Shown: piece by piece, positions 16,896 through 25,356 of the stretch
Position numbering within the stretch: position 1 is the stretch's first letter
Layout of the letters: the number at the start of each line of letters is the position of its first letter
From: an uncultured Desulfovibrio sp.
Lineage (GTDB): Bacteria > Desulfobacterota > Desulfovibrionia > Desulfovibrionales > Desulfovibrionaceae
NCBI GenBank assembly: GCA_937926875.1
Contig: CALBAX010000005.1
Location: forward strand, 1-36,782
Direction of reading: 5' to 3'
Length of the DNA: 36,782 bases
Program-made: the position numbers and the translations under genes
The notes under the pieces: generated by a model
Seen by the model: the letters and a program-made list of their open reading frames with translations, nothing else
Databases searched by the model: none
What the model was told of the DNA's origin: nothing

Positions 16896-17339
16896 TCAAT
16901 CGCCTGTTTTTTCTTTGTTCCGGGAACGCAGCATGCTGCCGGCCACGACGATGCCCTTTGTGCCGGCCTCTCCGGCCAGCTTGGCCAGCTCGGCCAGAGG
17001 CTTTTCGCGACAGGTGAAGACCTTGAGCAGCATGGGCAGGTTGACGCCGGTGACGACTTCCACATTATGGCTCCCCAGCAGGGAGAGGGCCAGGTTGGTG
17101 GGGGTACCGCCGAACATGTCGGTAAGGATGATGACCCCGGCGCCCTTGTCCAGCCGCTGGGCGGCATCATCCAGACGGCGCACGGTCTCGGGCACCTCCT
17201 GGGCGATGTCCACGCTGATGGAGGTGCAGTCGCTCAGGGTACCAAGGATGAACTCCGCCGTACGCAACATGGCAGAGCCATAGTCGGCATGGGCGACGAC
17301 GATGATGCCGACCTGGGTGGAAGATTGCTGTTCCGACAT
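16896..17339 (-). CDS. PTS mannose-family EIIA
   Basis: A 147-aa cytoplasmic EIIA-Man domain protein. It starts MSEQQSSTQVGIIVVAHADYG, and His17 in the VVAHADYG motif is the expected site phosphorylated by HPr. DMFGGTPTN and the GVNLPMLL segment are further family signatures. The ATG at 17339 is preferred over an upstream in-frame start at 17393 because the extra 18 residues do not match the family. It follows rapZ by 68 nt in the rpoN operon. A stand-alone EIIA in this place is usually regulatory, comparable with ptsN next to rpoN in Enterobacteria, but EIIB and EIIC genes follow here. Confidence 0.93.
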   Translation of the reverse strand: MSEQQSSTQVGIIVVAHADYGSAMLRTAEFILGTLSDCTSISVDIAQEVPETVRRLDDAAQRLDKGAGVIILTDMFGGTPTNLALSLLGSHNVEVVTGVNLPMLLKVFTCREKPLAELAKLAGEAGTKGIVVAGSMLRSRNKEKTGD

Positions 17340-17407
17340 GACATACCTCGCGCTGGAACTGAAATTTCTGCAACATGCAGCATGTAAGGCCAAGAGTGCC
17401 AGCTTTC

Positions 17408-18310
17408 CTAACCAAGTTCAAGGTGCCTGTGCTCGATGCTGGCCGGATAATCCGCCTGGCGCAACATCTGGAACAGGGCCTCGGCCGTGGCCACGGAACG
17501 GTGGCGGCCACCGGTACAGCCCACGGCTATGGCCACCCGGTAACGGCCTTCCGCTTCCATCTGCGGCAGCATGAAGCGCACCAGGTCGAAAAGCTTCTTC
17601 TCGAATTCCTGCGCGGCCTCGGAGGCAAAGACATAGTCTCGGACGGCCTTGTCCCTGCCGCTGAGGGGACGCAACTTTTCTACGAAATAGGGATTGGGCA
17701 AAAAGCGCAGGTCAAAGACGAAATCCGCCTCGCGCGGGACGCCGTACTTGAAGCCGAACGAGATGACGTTGACGCGGATGGCCCGCAGCTTGCCCGGCGT
17801 CCTGCTCCAGCGCTTCTGGATGGCGCGGCGCAGGTCATGGATGGAAAAACGGCTGGTGTCTATGACCAGGTCGGCCATCTCGCGCACGGGGGCCAGACGT
17901 TTGCGCTCCTCGCACAGGGCATCTTCAAGGCCCATGCCTTCGCGCTCCAGCGGATGGGGCCGCCTAGTCGTGGCGTAACGGCGCATGAGCTCCTGCGCCC
18001 CGGCCTCCAAAAAGAGCAGGATGGGCCGGACGCCGTGCTCGGCAAGCTGGGCAAGGGCAACGTTGAGCTCTTCCAGGAAATCCTGCTGGCGCATGTCCAT
18101 GCCCAGGGCCATGCCCCGAAAGCGTTCCATGGATCCGCGCCGCATCATGTCCGCCATCTCGGCGGCCAGTCCGGCTGGCAGCCCGTCCACGGTAAAATAG
18201 CGCAAGTCCTCAAAGACCTGCAACGCCGTACTTTTTCCGGCCCCCGACAGGCCGGTGACGATACAGATCTGGACAGGCGCGGCCGCGCCCTCGGAAGGTG
18301 TCTGGCTCAT
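17408..18310 (-). CDS. rapZ: RNase adapter / nucleotide-binding protein RapZ
   Basis: A 300-aa P-loop protein of the RapZ (YvcJ/YhbJ) family. Walker A GLSGAGKS is at residues 20-27, and the C-terminal domain keeps GCTGGRHRSV, the small-ligand pocket signature. In E. coli RapZ controls glucosamine-6-phosphate synthase through GlmZ/GlmY and RNase E; whether an equivalent circuit exists here is unknown. The ATG at 18310 follows a GC-rich perfect hairpin (18323-18344) by 12 nt and has only a weak ribosome site, so expression may be lower than that of hpf. Position between hpf and PTS genes matches the classic rpoN operon. Confidence 0.95.
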   Translation of the reverse strand: MSQTPSEGAAAPVQICIVTGLSGAGKSTALQVFEDLRYFTVDGLPAGLAAEMADMMRRGSMERFRGMALGMDMRQQDFLEELNVALAQLAEHGVRPILLFLEAGAQELMRRYATTRRPHPLEREGMGLEDALCEERKRLAPVREMADLVIDTSRFSIHDLRRAIQKRWSRTPGKLRAIRVNVISFGFKYGVPREADFVFDLRFLPNPYFVEKLRPLSGRDKAVRDYVFASEAAQEFEKKLFDLVRFMLPQMEAEGRYRVAIAVGCTGGRHRSVATAEALFQMLRQADYPASIEHRHLELG

Positions 18311-18322
18311 GGCAATCTCGAA

Positions 18323-18344
18323 GGGGCCCCCTGACGGGGGCCCC
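18323..18344. repeat. Perfect GC hairpin between hpf and rapZ
   Basis: GGGGCCCCC and GGGGGCCCC pair over 9 bp around a 4-nt loop (TGAC on plus, GTCA on minus). No T run follows on either strand, so it is not a standard intrinsic terminator. It lies 7 nt past the hpf stop codon and could protect the hpf mRNA 3' end or limit ribosome access to rapZ. Confidence 0.75.
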
Positions 18345-18351
18345 GAAGTCT

Positions 18352-18891
18352 TTACAGGACAGGGTCGATGACGGCATAGCCACCGATGCGGCGGCGGTAC
18401 ACCACATTGACGCGGTCGGTCTCGGCATTGATGAAGACCAGGAACTCGCTGCCGATGGATTCCAGCTGCATCAGGGCTTCATCCAGATGCAGGGGCTTGG
18501 GCGCGAAGCGCTCGGTGCCCACCACGGCGGGTTCTTCATCGGGATCGGCTTCCAGGTTGTAGGTGAAGACGTCCACGTTGGCGTTGCGGGCCTGACGGCG
18601 CTGTTCCTTGACACGCGAGACGTGCTTCTTGATCTGGGCCTCGACCTTGTCCACCACAAGGTCGATGGCGGCATACATGTCGGAAGACTGCTCGGAAGCG
18701 CTCAGATGCAGCCCCTCGCCGGCGATGGTCACTTCACAGCGATGCCGGAACTTGTCCACAATAAGCACAACACCGACTTCCAGCCCGGAAGCCTTGCCGA
18801 AAAAGCGTCCCATCTTCTCCATGCGGCGGCGGGCATACTTCTTCAGATGATCGGAGGCCTCGAAGTTCTTGAAAGTGAAAGCAATGTTCAT
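18352..18891 (-). CDS. hpf: Ribosome hibernation-promoting factor, long form
   Basis: A 179-aa protein in two parts. The N-terminal ribosome-binding domain (about residues 1-105) begins MNIAFTFKNFEASDHLKKY, contains a Lys/Arg-rich second helix (KKHVSRVKEQRR) and binds the decoding region of 30S subunits. The C-terminal domain (about 120-179) with RFAPKPLHLDEALMQLE and VVYRRRIGGYAVIDP is the dimerisation domain that lets long HPF form 100S disomes in stationary phase. GGGAGG precedes the ATG at 18891. It lies 22 nt after rpoN and should be cotranscribed with it. Confidence 0.96.
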   Translation of the reverse strand: MNIAFTFKNFEASDHLKKYARRRMEKMGRFFGKASGLEVGVVLIVDKFRHRCEVTIAGEGLHLSASEQSSDMYAAIDLVVDKVEAQIKKHVSRVKEQRRQARNANVDVFTYNLEADPDEEPAVVGTERFAPKPLHLDEALMQLESIGSEFLVFINAETDRVNVVYRRRIGGYAVIDPVL

Positions 18892-18913
18892 AGAACCTCC
18901 CGTGGTGCAGGAA

Positions 18914-20344
18914 TCAGAAATGTTCCTTGCGCTTTGAGGATGAGGGGATGTTCAGCGCCGTGCGGTACTTGGCCACCGTACGCCGTGCGATATTGACCTT
19001 CAACTGTTCCTTGAGCAGCTCGCCGAGCCGCTCGTCGCTCAGGGGCGATTTGGGATCTTCGCCAGCGATGAACTTTTTGATCAGTGCCTTGACGCTCTCT
19101 GAGCCTACCTGACTTCCATCGTCCAGTTCAAGCCCGCTGTTGAAGAAAAATTTGAGTTCGAAGATGCCGTGCGGCGTCGCCACATACTTGTTGGTGGTGA
19201 TGCGGCTGACCGTGGACTCATGCATCCCGATATCGTCGGCGATATCCTTGAGGATGAGCGGTGCGAGCTTGGTGACGCCGTCACGGAAAAAGGGCTGCTG
19301 ATGCTTGACGATGCTCTCCACCACTTTATACAGCGTCCGCTGCCGCTGGTACAGACTGCGGATGAGCCAGGAGGCGGAACGTACCTTTTCCGAAACGTAG
19401 TCCTTCTCTTTTTCATTACAGGAGGGAACGCCATCACGCAACATGCTGGAGAGCTGCAGATGCGGCAAGCCATCTTCATTGAGCAGGATGACGAACTCGT
19501 CACCGACGCTGTACACGAAGACGTCAGGGCTCACATAGGTGGGCTCGCTGCCGTCGAAGCTGGCACCGGGCAGGGGTTCCAGGGACTGGATGATGTCCAG
19601 GTACTCGCGCAGGCCTTCCATATCCAGCTTGAACTTGCGCAACAGGGGCTTGTAGCGGTGGGCCTCCAGGTCTTCCAGATGCGACTGCACCAGCTCAAGC
19701 AGGATGGGGTCACGGTCGTAGCGCAGGTTCTTCAGCTGCACCAGCAGGCATTCGCGGGCATCCCGGGCCGCTACGCCCACCGGATCGAAGAGCTGCACGC
19801 GCTCCAGTACCGCCTGGACGGCTTCCGGTGTGGTGGCGGCCATCTCGGCGATCTCTTCCACACTGGCACGCAGATAGCCAGAAGACCCCAGGTTGCCGAT
19901 GATGATCTCGCCGATCTCCTTCTGCTCGTCCGTCAGGGTCGAAAGATGCAGTTGCCAGAGCAGATGTCCTTCCAGTGTGGGCTTGGCCGAATACCGGGCC
20001 TCGAGGGGAGAGATCTCTTCCGCGATCTCCAGTTCCCGCCCCTGCGAGGTGCGCGGCGTACTGGCGAATTCGCCGAGGTATTCCTCCCAGTCGGCATTGC
20101 GGGAAAGGTCTTCGTCATAGACTTCGTCCTGGTTCTTCTCGTGCCGCGACTCTTCCTGATCCTGCGGGGCCACGGACTCATTGGCCGGGGCCTCTTCCAG
20201 GAAGGGGTTCTCCAGCAGCTCCTGCTGGACGGTCTCAAGAAGTTCGACACGAGAAAGCTGCAACAGCTTGATGGCCTGCTGCAACTGGGGGGTCATGACC
20301 AGCTGCTGCGACAATTTGAGTTGTTGACGAAGTTCCAATGCCAT
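18914..20344 (-). CDS. rpoN: RNA polymerase sigma-54 factor
   Basis: Sigma factor for -24/-12 promoters that need AAA+ activators, 476 aa. The N-terminal activator-interaction region is Gln/Leu-rich and begins MALELRQQLKLSQQLVMTPQ. An acidic stretch (DQEESRHEKNQDEVYDED) follows as region II, then the core-binding domain, a helix-turn-helix (DIGMHESTVSRITTNKY) and the RpoN box ARRTVAKYR at residues 453-461, which reads the -24 element. All regions are intact. It heads the minus-strand cluster hpf-rapZ-EIIA-EIIB-EIIC. The lptB gene that often precedes rpoN is absent; pyrG lies upstream behind its own terminator. Confidence 0.98.
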   Translation of the reverse strand: MALELRQQLKLSQQLVMTPQLQQAIKLLQLSRVELLETVQQELLENPFLEEAPANESVAPQDQEESRHEKNQDEVYDEDLSRNADWEEYLGEFASTPRTSQGRELEIAEEISPLEARYSAKPTLEGHLLWQLHLSTLTDEQKEIGEIIIGNLGSSGYLRASVEEIAEMAATTPEAVQAVLERVQLFDPVGVAARDARECLLVQLKNLRYDRDPILLELVQSHLEDLEAHRYKPLLRKFKLDMEGLREYLDIIQSLEPLPGASFDGSEPTYVSPDVFVYSVGDEFVILLNEDGLPHLQLSSMLRDGVPSCNEKEKDYVSEKVRSASWLIRSLYQRQRTLYKVVESIVKHQQPFFRDGVTKLAPLILKDIADDIGMHESTVSRITTNKYVATPHGIFELKFFFNSGLELDDGSQVGSESVKALIKKFIAGEDPKSPLSDERLGELLKEQLKVNIARRTVAKYRTALNIPSSSKRKEHF

Positions 20345-20375
20345 GGGGTGCTATCCTGTCAGTAAAAATTTTCTA

Positions 20376-20394
20376 CGTTTCAAATACCATGCCA
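20376..20394 (-). promoter_or_regulatory. Sigma-54-like -24/-12 site upstream of rpoN
   Basis: On the minus strand TGGCATG, four bases, TTGA (20394-20380) resembles TGGCACG-N4-TTGC; the -12 GC is GA, a known weakening change. It lies about 35 nt before the rpoN ATG. It could be autoregulatory or chance. Confidence 0.3.
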
Positions 20395-20462
20395 CATGCT
20401 GCACCAATAGGCAAGGGAGACGCCTTGAGAGCATAAAAAAGGGAATATTTCAAGTGATTCAT

Positions 20463-20496
20463 AAAAAAAGGACGCTCCGTGCCAGCGGAGCGTCCT
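20463..20496 (-). terminator. Intrinsic terminator of pyrG
   Basis: On the minus strand AGGACGCTCCG and CGGAGCGTCCT form an 11-bp stem with a 6-nt loop, followed by seven T (20469-20463). It separates pyrG from rpoN. Confidence 0.92.
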
Positions 20497-20520
20497 GAAG
20501 GGTCTTCTTGCGCAAAGATC

Positions 20521-22164
<1,644 letters not shown>

Positions 22165-22284
22165 GAACTCCTACCTTTTGATGACATACAGCGGACCGTG
22201 GTCCGGACCGCATGTGCTGCGTCCGGGCGAACCGCCCTCGCGCAATCGGGAGGTTCTACACCAATCTGAATCATTTTACCAGCG

Positions 22285-22313
22285 TTGACTATTATAAACT
22301 TTGCAGGTAGTCT
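22285..22313 (+). promoter_or_regulatory. Divergent promoter region of pyrG and purQ
   Basis: Plus-strand TTGACT (22285-22290), 17-bp spacer, TAGTCT (22308-22313) could serve purQ. On the minus strand the same AT-rich patch holds a perfect TATAAT (22296-22291) that could be the pyrG -10, with no good -35. Confidence 0.4.
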
Positions 22314-22372
22314 CTTCTTCCATTTCTATAGTGGCCCTTTGTGGCTACCGCTTGCAAGGAGGCTTCTGCCGC

Positions 22373-23185
22373 ATGGGCACAGTCAATACTCTCGTCATCA
22401 CCGGCTATGGCACCAATTCCCATCTCGAAACCGCCCACGCCGCCCGTCTCGCGGGCGCCGACCGCGCTGACGTCGTGCATTTTTCCGACATCGTGGCCGC
22501 CAAAGTCCGTCTGAGCGATTACCACTTCCTTGTGTTCCCCGGCGGGTTCCTGGATGGCGACGACCTGGGTGCCGCCCAGGCTGCCAGCATGCGCTGGCGC
22601 TATCTGAAGGACAGCACGGGCACGCCCCTGCTCCAGTCCCTGACCGAATTCATCAACGACGGCAAACTGATCCTGGGCATCTGCAACGGCTTCCAGCTGC
22701 TGGTCAAGCTGGGCGTGCTGCCTGCCCTGGACAACAACCGTTTCGAACGCCAGGTCTCCCTGAGCCACAACGACTCCGCCCGGTACGAAGACCGCTGGGT
22801 GCATCTGCTGCCCAACCCCAAGAGCCCGTGCGTCTTCACCAAGGACCTGCCCATGATGGCCATGCCCGTGCGCCACGGCGAAGGCAAGCTCATCGCCCGC
22901 GACGACGCCACCCTGCAGCGCCTGGCCGACGAGAACCTCATCGCCCTGCAATATGCCGATCCCGAGACCGGCAAGGCGACCATGGAATATCCGCTCAACC
23001 CCAACGGTTCCAGCCTGGCCATCGCCGGCCTGACGGACCCCAGCGGGCGTGTGCTGGGCCTCATGCCCCACCCCGAAGCGTTCCACCATGTGACCAACTA
23101 TCCCACCTGGACCCGCGGCTCCATCGACGTGCCTCCGGCCACCCAGCTGTTCTCCAACGCTGTGCGCTACCTGCGCGCCCTTTGA
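22373..23185 (+). CDS. purQ: Phosphoribosylformylglycinamidine synthase subunit PurQ
   Basis: Glutaminase subunit of FGAM synthase, supplying ammonia for step four of purine synthesis; 270 aa. It is a class I glutamine amidotransferase with VFPGGFLDGDDLGAA (about residues 54-68), the nucleophile Cys104 in GICNGFQ, RHGEGK, and MPHPEAFHH (about 231-239) supplying the His/Glu pair. The longer, insert-containing form fits the purQ group of proteobacteria that keep a separate purL. The ATG at 22373 has AAGGAGG (22356-22362) upstream; the in-frame extension to 22301 is rejected. No purL or purS adjoins, so the partner is encoded elsewhere. Confidence 0.93.
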   Translation: MGTVNTLVITGYGTNSHLETAHAARLAGADRADVVHFSDIVAAKVRLSDYHFLVFPGGFLDGDDLGAAQAASMRWRYLKDSTGTPLLQSLTEFINDGKLILGICNGFQLLVKLGVLPALDNNRFERQVSLSHNDSARYEDRWVHLLPNPKSPCVFTKDLPMMAMPVRHGEGKLIARDDATLQRLADENLIALQYADPETGKATMEYPLNPNGSSLAIAGLTDPSGRVLGLMPHPEAFHHVTNYPTWTRGSIDVPPATQLFSNAVRYLRAL

Positions 23186-23211
23186 TATAAGGAAGGGAGG
23201 AGACTTCCCGC

Positions 23212-23240
23212 TTGACAGCGGGCTCTGGGCCAGCTAGATT
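23212..23240 (+). promoter_or_regulatory. Strong sigma70 promoter upstream of a structured RNA and nif3
   Basis: TTGACA (23212-23217), exactly 17 bp, TAGATT (23235-23240): perfect -35 and four of six -10 bases. The expected transcription start is near 23247, 132 nt before the next start codon. Confidence 0.75.
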
Positions 23241-23246
23241 CTTTGA

Positions 23247-23362
23247 ACCATTTTGCTGGTTACGGCCCCAGTGGTCGCAGACACAGGTGTCGATCATTTG
23301 CAGCGAGCCTGCCGCCCTTTGCTTTTGAAAGCACTTTTCTGGTTTCAGGGAAGTGCTTTTTT
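23247..23362 (+). ncRNA. Predicted structured RNA: leader attenuator or small RNA
   Basis: The sequence between the strong promoter (23212-23240) and the intrinsic terminator (23328-23362) holds no gene. By eye it folds into small hairpins: CTGG/CCAG (23256-23259 with 23268-23271), GACA/TGTC (23280-23283 with 23288-23291) and GCAG/CTGC (23300-23303 with 23309-23312), then the terminator. A competing small hairpin, TGCTT with AAGCA around 23320-23333, shares the terminator's left arm and could be an antiterminator. I compared it mentally with SRP RNA and common riboswitch cores and recognised none. It could be a free small RNA or a cis-acting attenuator for nif3 and downstream genes. Confidence 0.55.
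23328..23362 (+). terminator. Intrinsic terminator before nif3
   Basis: Stem AAAGCACTTTTCTG / CAGGGAAGTGCTTT, 13 or so pairs including two G-T pairs, loop GTTT, ending in six or more T (to 23362). The nif3 ATG follows 16 nt later, an arrangement typical of attenuation. Confidence 0.88.
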
Positions 23363-23378
23363 ACTGTGAGGGATCGAT

Positions 23379-24173
23379 ATGCATATAGCAGAGATCATTA
23401 GCATCATAGAACAGATGGCCCCCCTGCAGGGCGCCGCGTCCTGGGACGTCTCGGGCCTGCAGGTGGCCGCGCACAGGACCGACGCCACGCGTCTGGCCGT
23501 CTGCCTCGATCCGAGCCCGGCCTCCGTCTCGGCCGCGCTCGAGCTTGGTGCGCAGTGCATCCTCAGCCATCATCCGCTGGCGCTCAAACCTTCGCTGCCC
23601 AACCGCATCGACCATTACCACGAAGTCCTGCGTCTGCTGCTGGCCAACGATGTGCCGCTCTATGCCGCGCATACTTCGCTGGACGTCAACAGCGACGGCC
23701 CGGTGTCCTGGCTGGCCCGCGAACTGCACCTGGACGATCTGGCCGTGCTGGAACCCACCGGCCCCGGCACGGGGGACCTGCCGCACGGCTTCGGCCTGGC
23801 CGGCGATCTGGCCGAGCCTGTGGACCTGCAGCAGCTGGCCGGCATGCTGGCCGCGCACATCGACCTGAGCACCGCCACCGTCAGTGGCCCCTGCCCGGAA
23901 AGCATCCGGCGTGTGGCCTACTGCACCGGTTCGGGATCCTCCCTGCTGGAGGAGGCCCGCGCCGCGGGTGCCGATATTTTCATCACCGGCGACGTCAAAT
24001 ACCATACGGCGCTGGATACGCAACTTTGTCTTTTCGACGTGGGCCATCACAGCCTGGAAGAAGAAATGATGCGGCGAGCCGCCATCCACCTGCAGCACGC
24101 CTGCCCGATGCTCGAAGTCGTCTTCGTGCCTTCGGCCTCCCCTTTCCAGCCTGTCCACCCCCGCGTTCTTTAG
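23379..24173 (+). CDS. Nif3-like dinuclear metal centre protein
   Basis: A 264-aa Nif3/DUF34 (YbgI-like) protein. These form toroidal hexamers with a two-metal site; a GTP cyclohydrolase-I-type 2 name is common, but the physiological activity is not settled. Metal-site motifs visible are SHHPL (about residue 64-68), AAHTSLD (about 95-101), GDVKYH (about 205-210) and DVGHHSLEEE (about 220-229). The start ATG at 23379 follows GAGGG at 23368-23372. It is followed after 10 nt by the zinc-ribbon gene, so the pair is almost surely cotranscribed. Its transcript must read through or bypass the terminator 16 nt upstream, unless another promoter exists. Confidence 0.92.
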   Translation: MHIAEIISIIEQMAPLQGAASWDVSGLQVAAHRTDATRLAVCLDPSPASVSAALELGAQCILSHHPLALKPSLPNRIDHYHEVLRLLLANDVPLYAAHTSLDVNSDGPVSWLARELHLDDLAVLEPTGPGTGDLPHGFGLAGDLAEPVDLQQLAGMLAAHIDLSTATVSGPCPESIRRVAYCTGSGSSLLEEARAAGADIFITGDVKYHTALDTQLCLFDVGHHSLEEEMMRRAAIHLQHACPMLEVVFVPSASPFQPVHPRVL

Positions 24174-24183
24174 GAGGAACCTC

Positions 24184-24960
24184 ATGAGCACCGCTGTCTA
24201 CCTTGACCAGATCCGCCAGCTTGTCGAGCTGCAGAAAGTGGACGACGCCATCTTTGCCGTGCGTCAGGAACTGGAATCCGCTCCCCGCCAGCTGGACGAG
24301 CTGCAGGCCAAATTCGATGCCAGCAACGCCCAGCGCGAACGCATCGTGGAGAAGCTGACCCACCTGCAGGAGCAGCAGAAGCGCCTCGCCATGGAGATCG
24401 ACGACGACTCCGCCCGCATCAAGAAGAGCAAGAACAAGCTCATGCAGGTGGAGAACACGCGCGAATACCATGCCATGATGCGCGAAATGGACAGCATGGA
24501 AAAGATCAACCGCTCCCGTGAGGAAGAAAAGATGACCCTCATGGAAGAGGTGCAGCGCCAGAACGAAGCCCTGGCCGAACTGGACCTGACCCATGGTGCC
24601 CTCCAGGCCGAACTGGAAGTGCGCCGCGACGGCCTGGAAGAAAAGATCCAGCTGGCCCAGGCCAAACTGGCCGAACTGGAAGAAAAGCGCCAGCATGCCG
24701 CCAGCGTCATCCCCCAGCCCGTCTTCGTGCGTTACGAATTCATCCGCAAGCGTCTTGAGCATCCCGTCATCGTCGGTGTGCGTGAAGGCATCTGTTCCGG
24801 TTGCCATATCGCCATCCCGCCGCAGTCCTTCATCGAACTGCAGCGCGGCCAGCAGATCCTGAGCTGCCCCAACTGCCAGCGCCTGATCTTCTGGAACGAG
24901 CACTTCCCGGATATGGAACTGCAGGCCGCTCCGGCCAAACCCAAGACTCTGGTGGACTAA
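24184..24960 (+). CDS. Coiled-coil protein with C4 zinc ribbon (zf-RING_7/DUF164 family)
   Basis: A 258-aa protein. Residues about 10-180 are rich in Glu, Gln, Leu and Lys with heptad character and form a long coiled-coil hairpin. A C-terminal zinc ribbon follows with C204, C207, C228 and C231 as two CxxC pairs (GICSGCH and SCPNCQ). The same architecture occurs in Helicobacter HP0958 (a sigma-54/flagellar factor) and chlamydial CdsZ; function here is not known. GGAGG precedes the ATG at 24184. The nif3 plus zinc-ribbon plus rnpB order is a recurrent neighbourhood as far as I recall. The stop is only 6 nt before the RNase P RNA. Confidence 0.9.
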   Translation: MSTAVYLDQIRQLVELQKVDDAIFAVRQELESAPRQLDELQAKFDASNAQRERIVEKLTHLQEQQKRLAMEIDDDSARIKKSKNKLMQVENTREYHAMMREMDSMEKINRSREEEKMTLMEEVQRQNEALAELDLTHGALQAELEVRRDGLEEKIQLAQAKLAELEEKRQHAASVIPQPVFVRYEFIRKRLEHPVIVGVREGICSGCHIAIPPQSFIELQRGQQILSCPNCQRLIFWNEHFPDMELQAAPAKPKTLVD

Positions 24961-24966
24961 AGATCA

Positions 24967-25345
24967 ACAGGCAGGAGCCGGACAGATCGCCGCTGCGGGC
25001 ATTGGCCCGGAGAGGAAAGTCCGGGCTCCACAGGGCAGGACGCTGGATAACGTCCAGGAAGGGCGACCTTCGGACAGCGCCACAGAAAGCAAACCGCCCG
25101 GCCGGCCCCGTACCGGCCGGGTAAGGGTGAAACGGTGGAGTAAGAGACCACCAGATGCCGTGGTGACACGGCATGCTCGGCATACCCCGTCTGGAGCAAG
25201 GCCAAATAGGGAAGGAGGCTGGCCCGGCCATACCTTCCGGGTAGGCTGCTTGAGAGGGCAGGCAACTGCTCTTCTAGAGGAATGGCGATCGCGCGCCCCG
25301 GCGCGAACAGAACCCGGCTTATCGTTCGACTCCTGCCTGTTTTTT
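24967..25345 (+). ncRNA. rnpB: RNase P RNA, bacterial class A
   Basis: The catalytic RNA that trims tRNA 5' ends. Conserved elements read directly: GAGGAAAGTCCGGGCTCCAC (about 25011), ACAGAAA with a following GCCC region, GGTAAGGGTGAAACGGTG with GTAAGAGACCACCAG (about 25120-25155), and the 3' GAACAGAACCCGGCTTA. The ends pair as ACAGGCAGGAG (24967-24977) with CTCCTGCCTGT (25330-25340) to form P1, followed by six T (25340-25345) that act as a terminator. About 375 nt, a normal length. It sits 6 nt after the zinc-ribbon gene and 11 nt before ispDF, leaving no room for separate promoters on either side. Confidence 0.97.
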
Positions 25346-25356
25346 GCGAGTACAGC

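Noticed and set aside
25282..25356. N-terminal extension of IspDF
   Set aside because: It would overlap the conserved 3' end of rnpB, and the IspD family begins just after the ATG at 25357.
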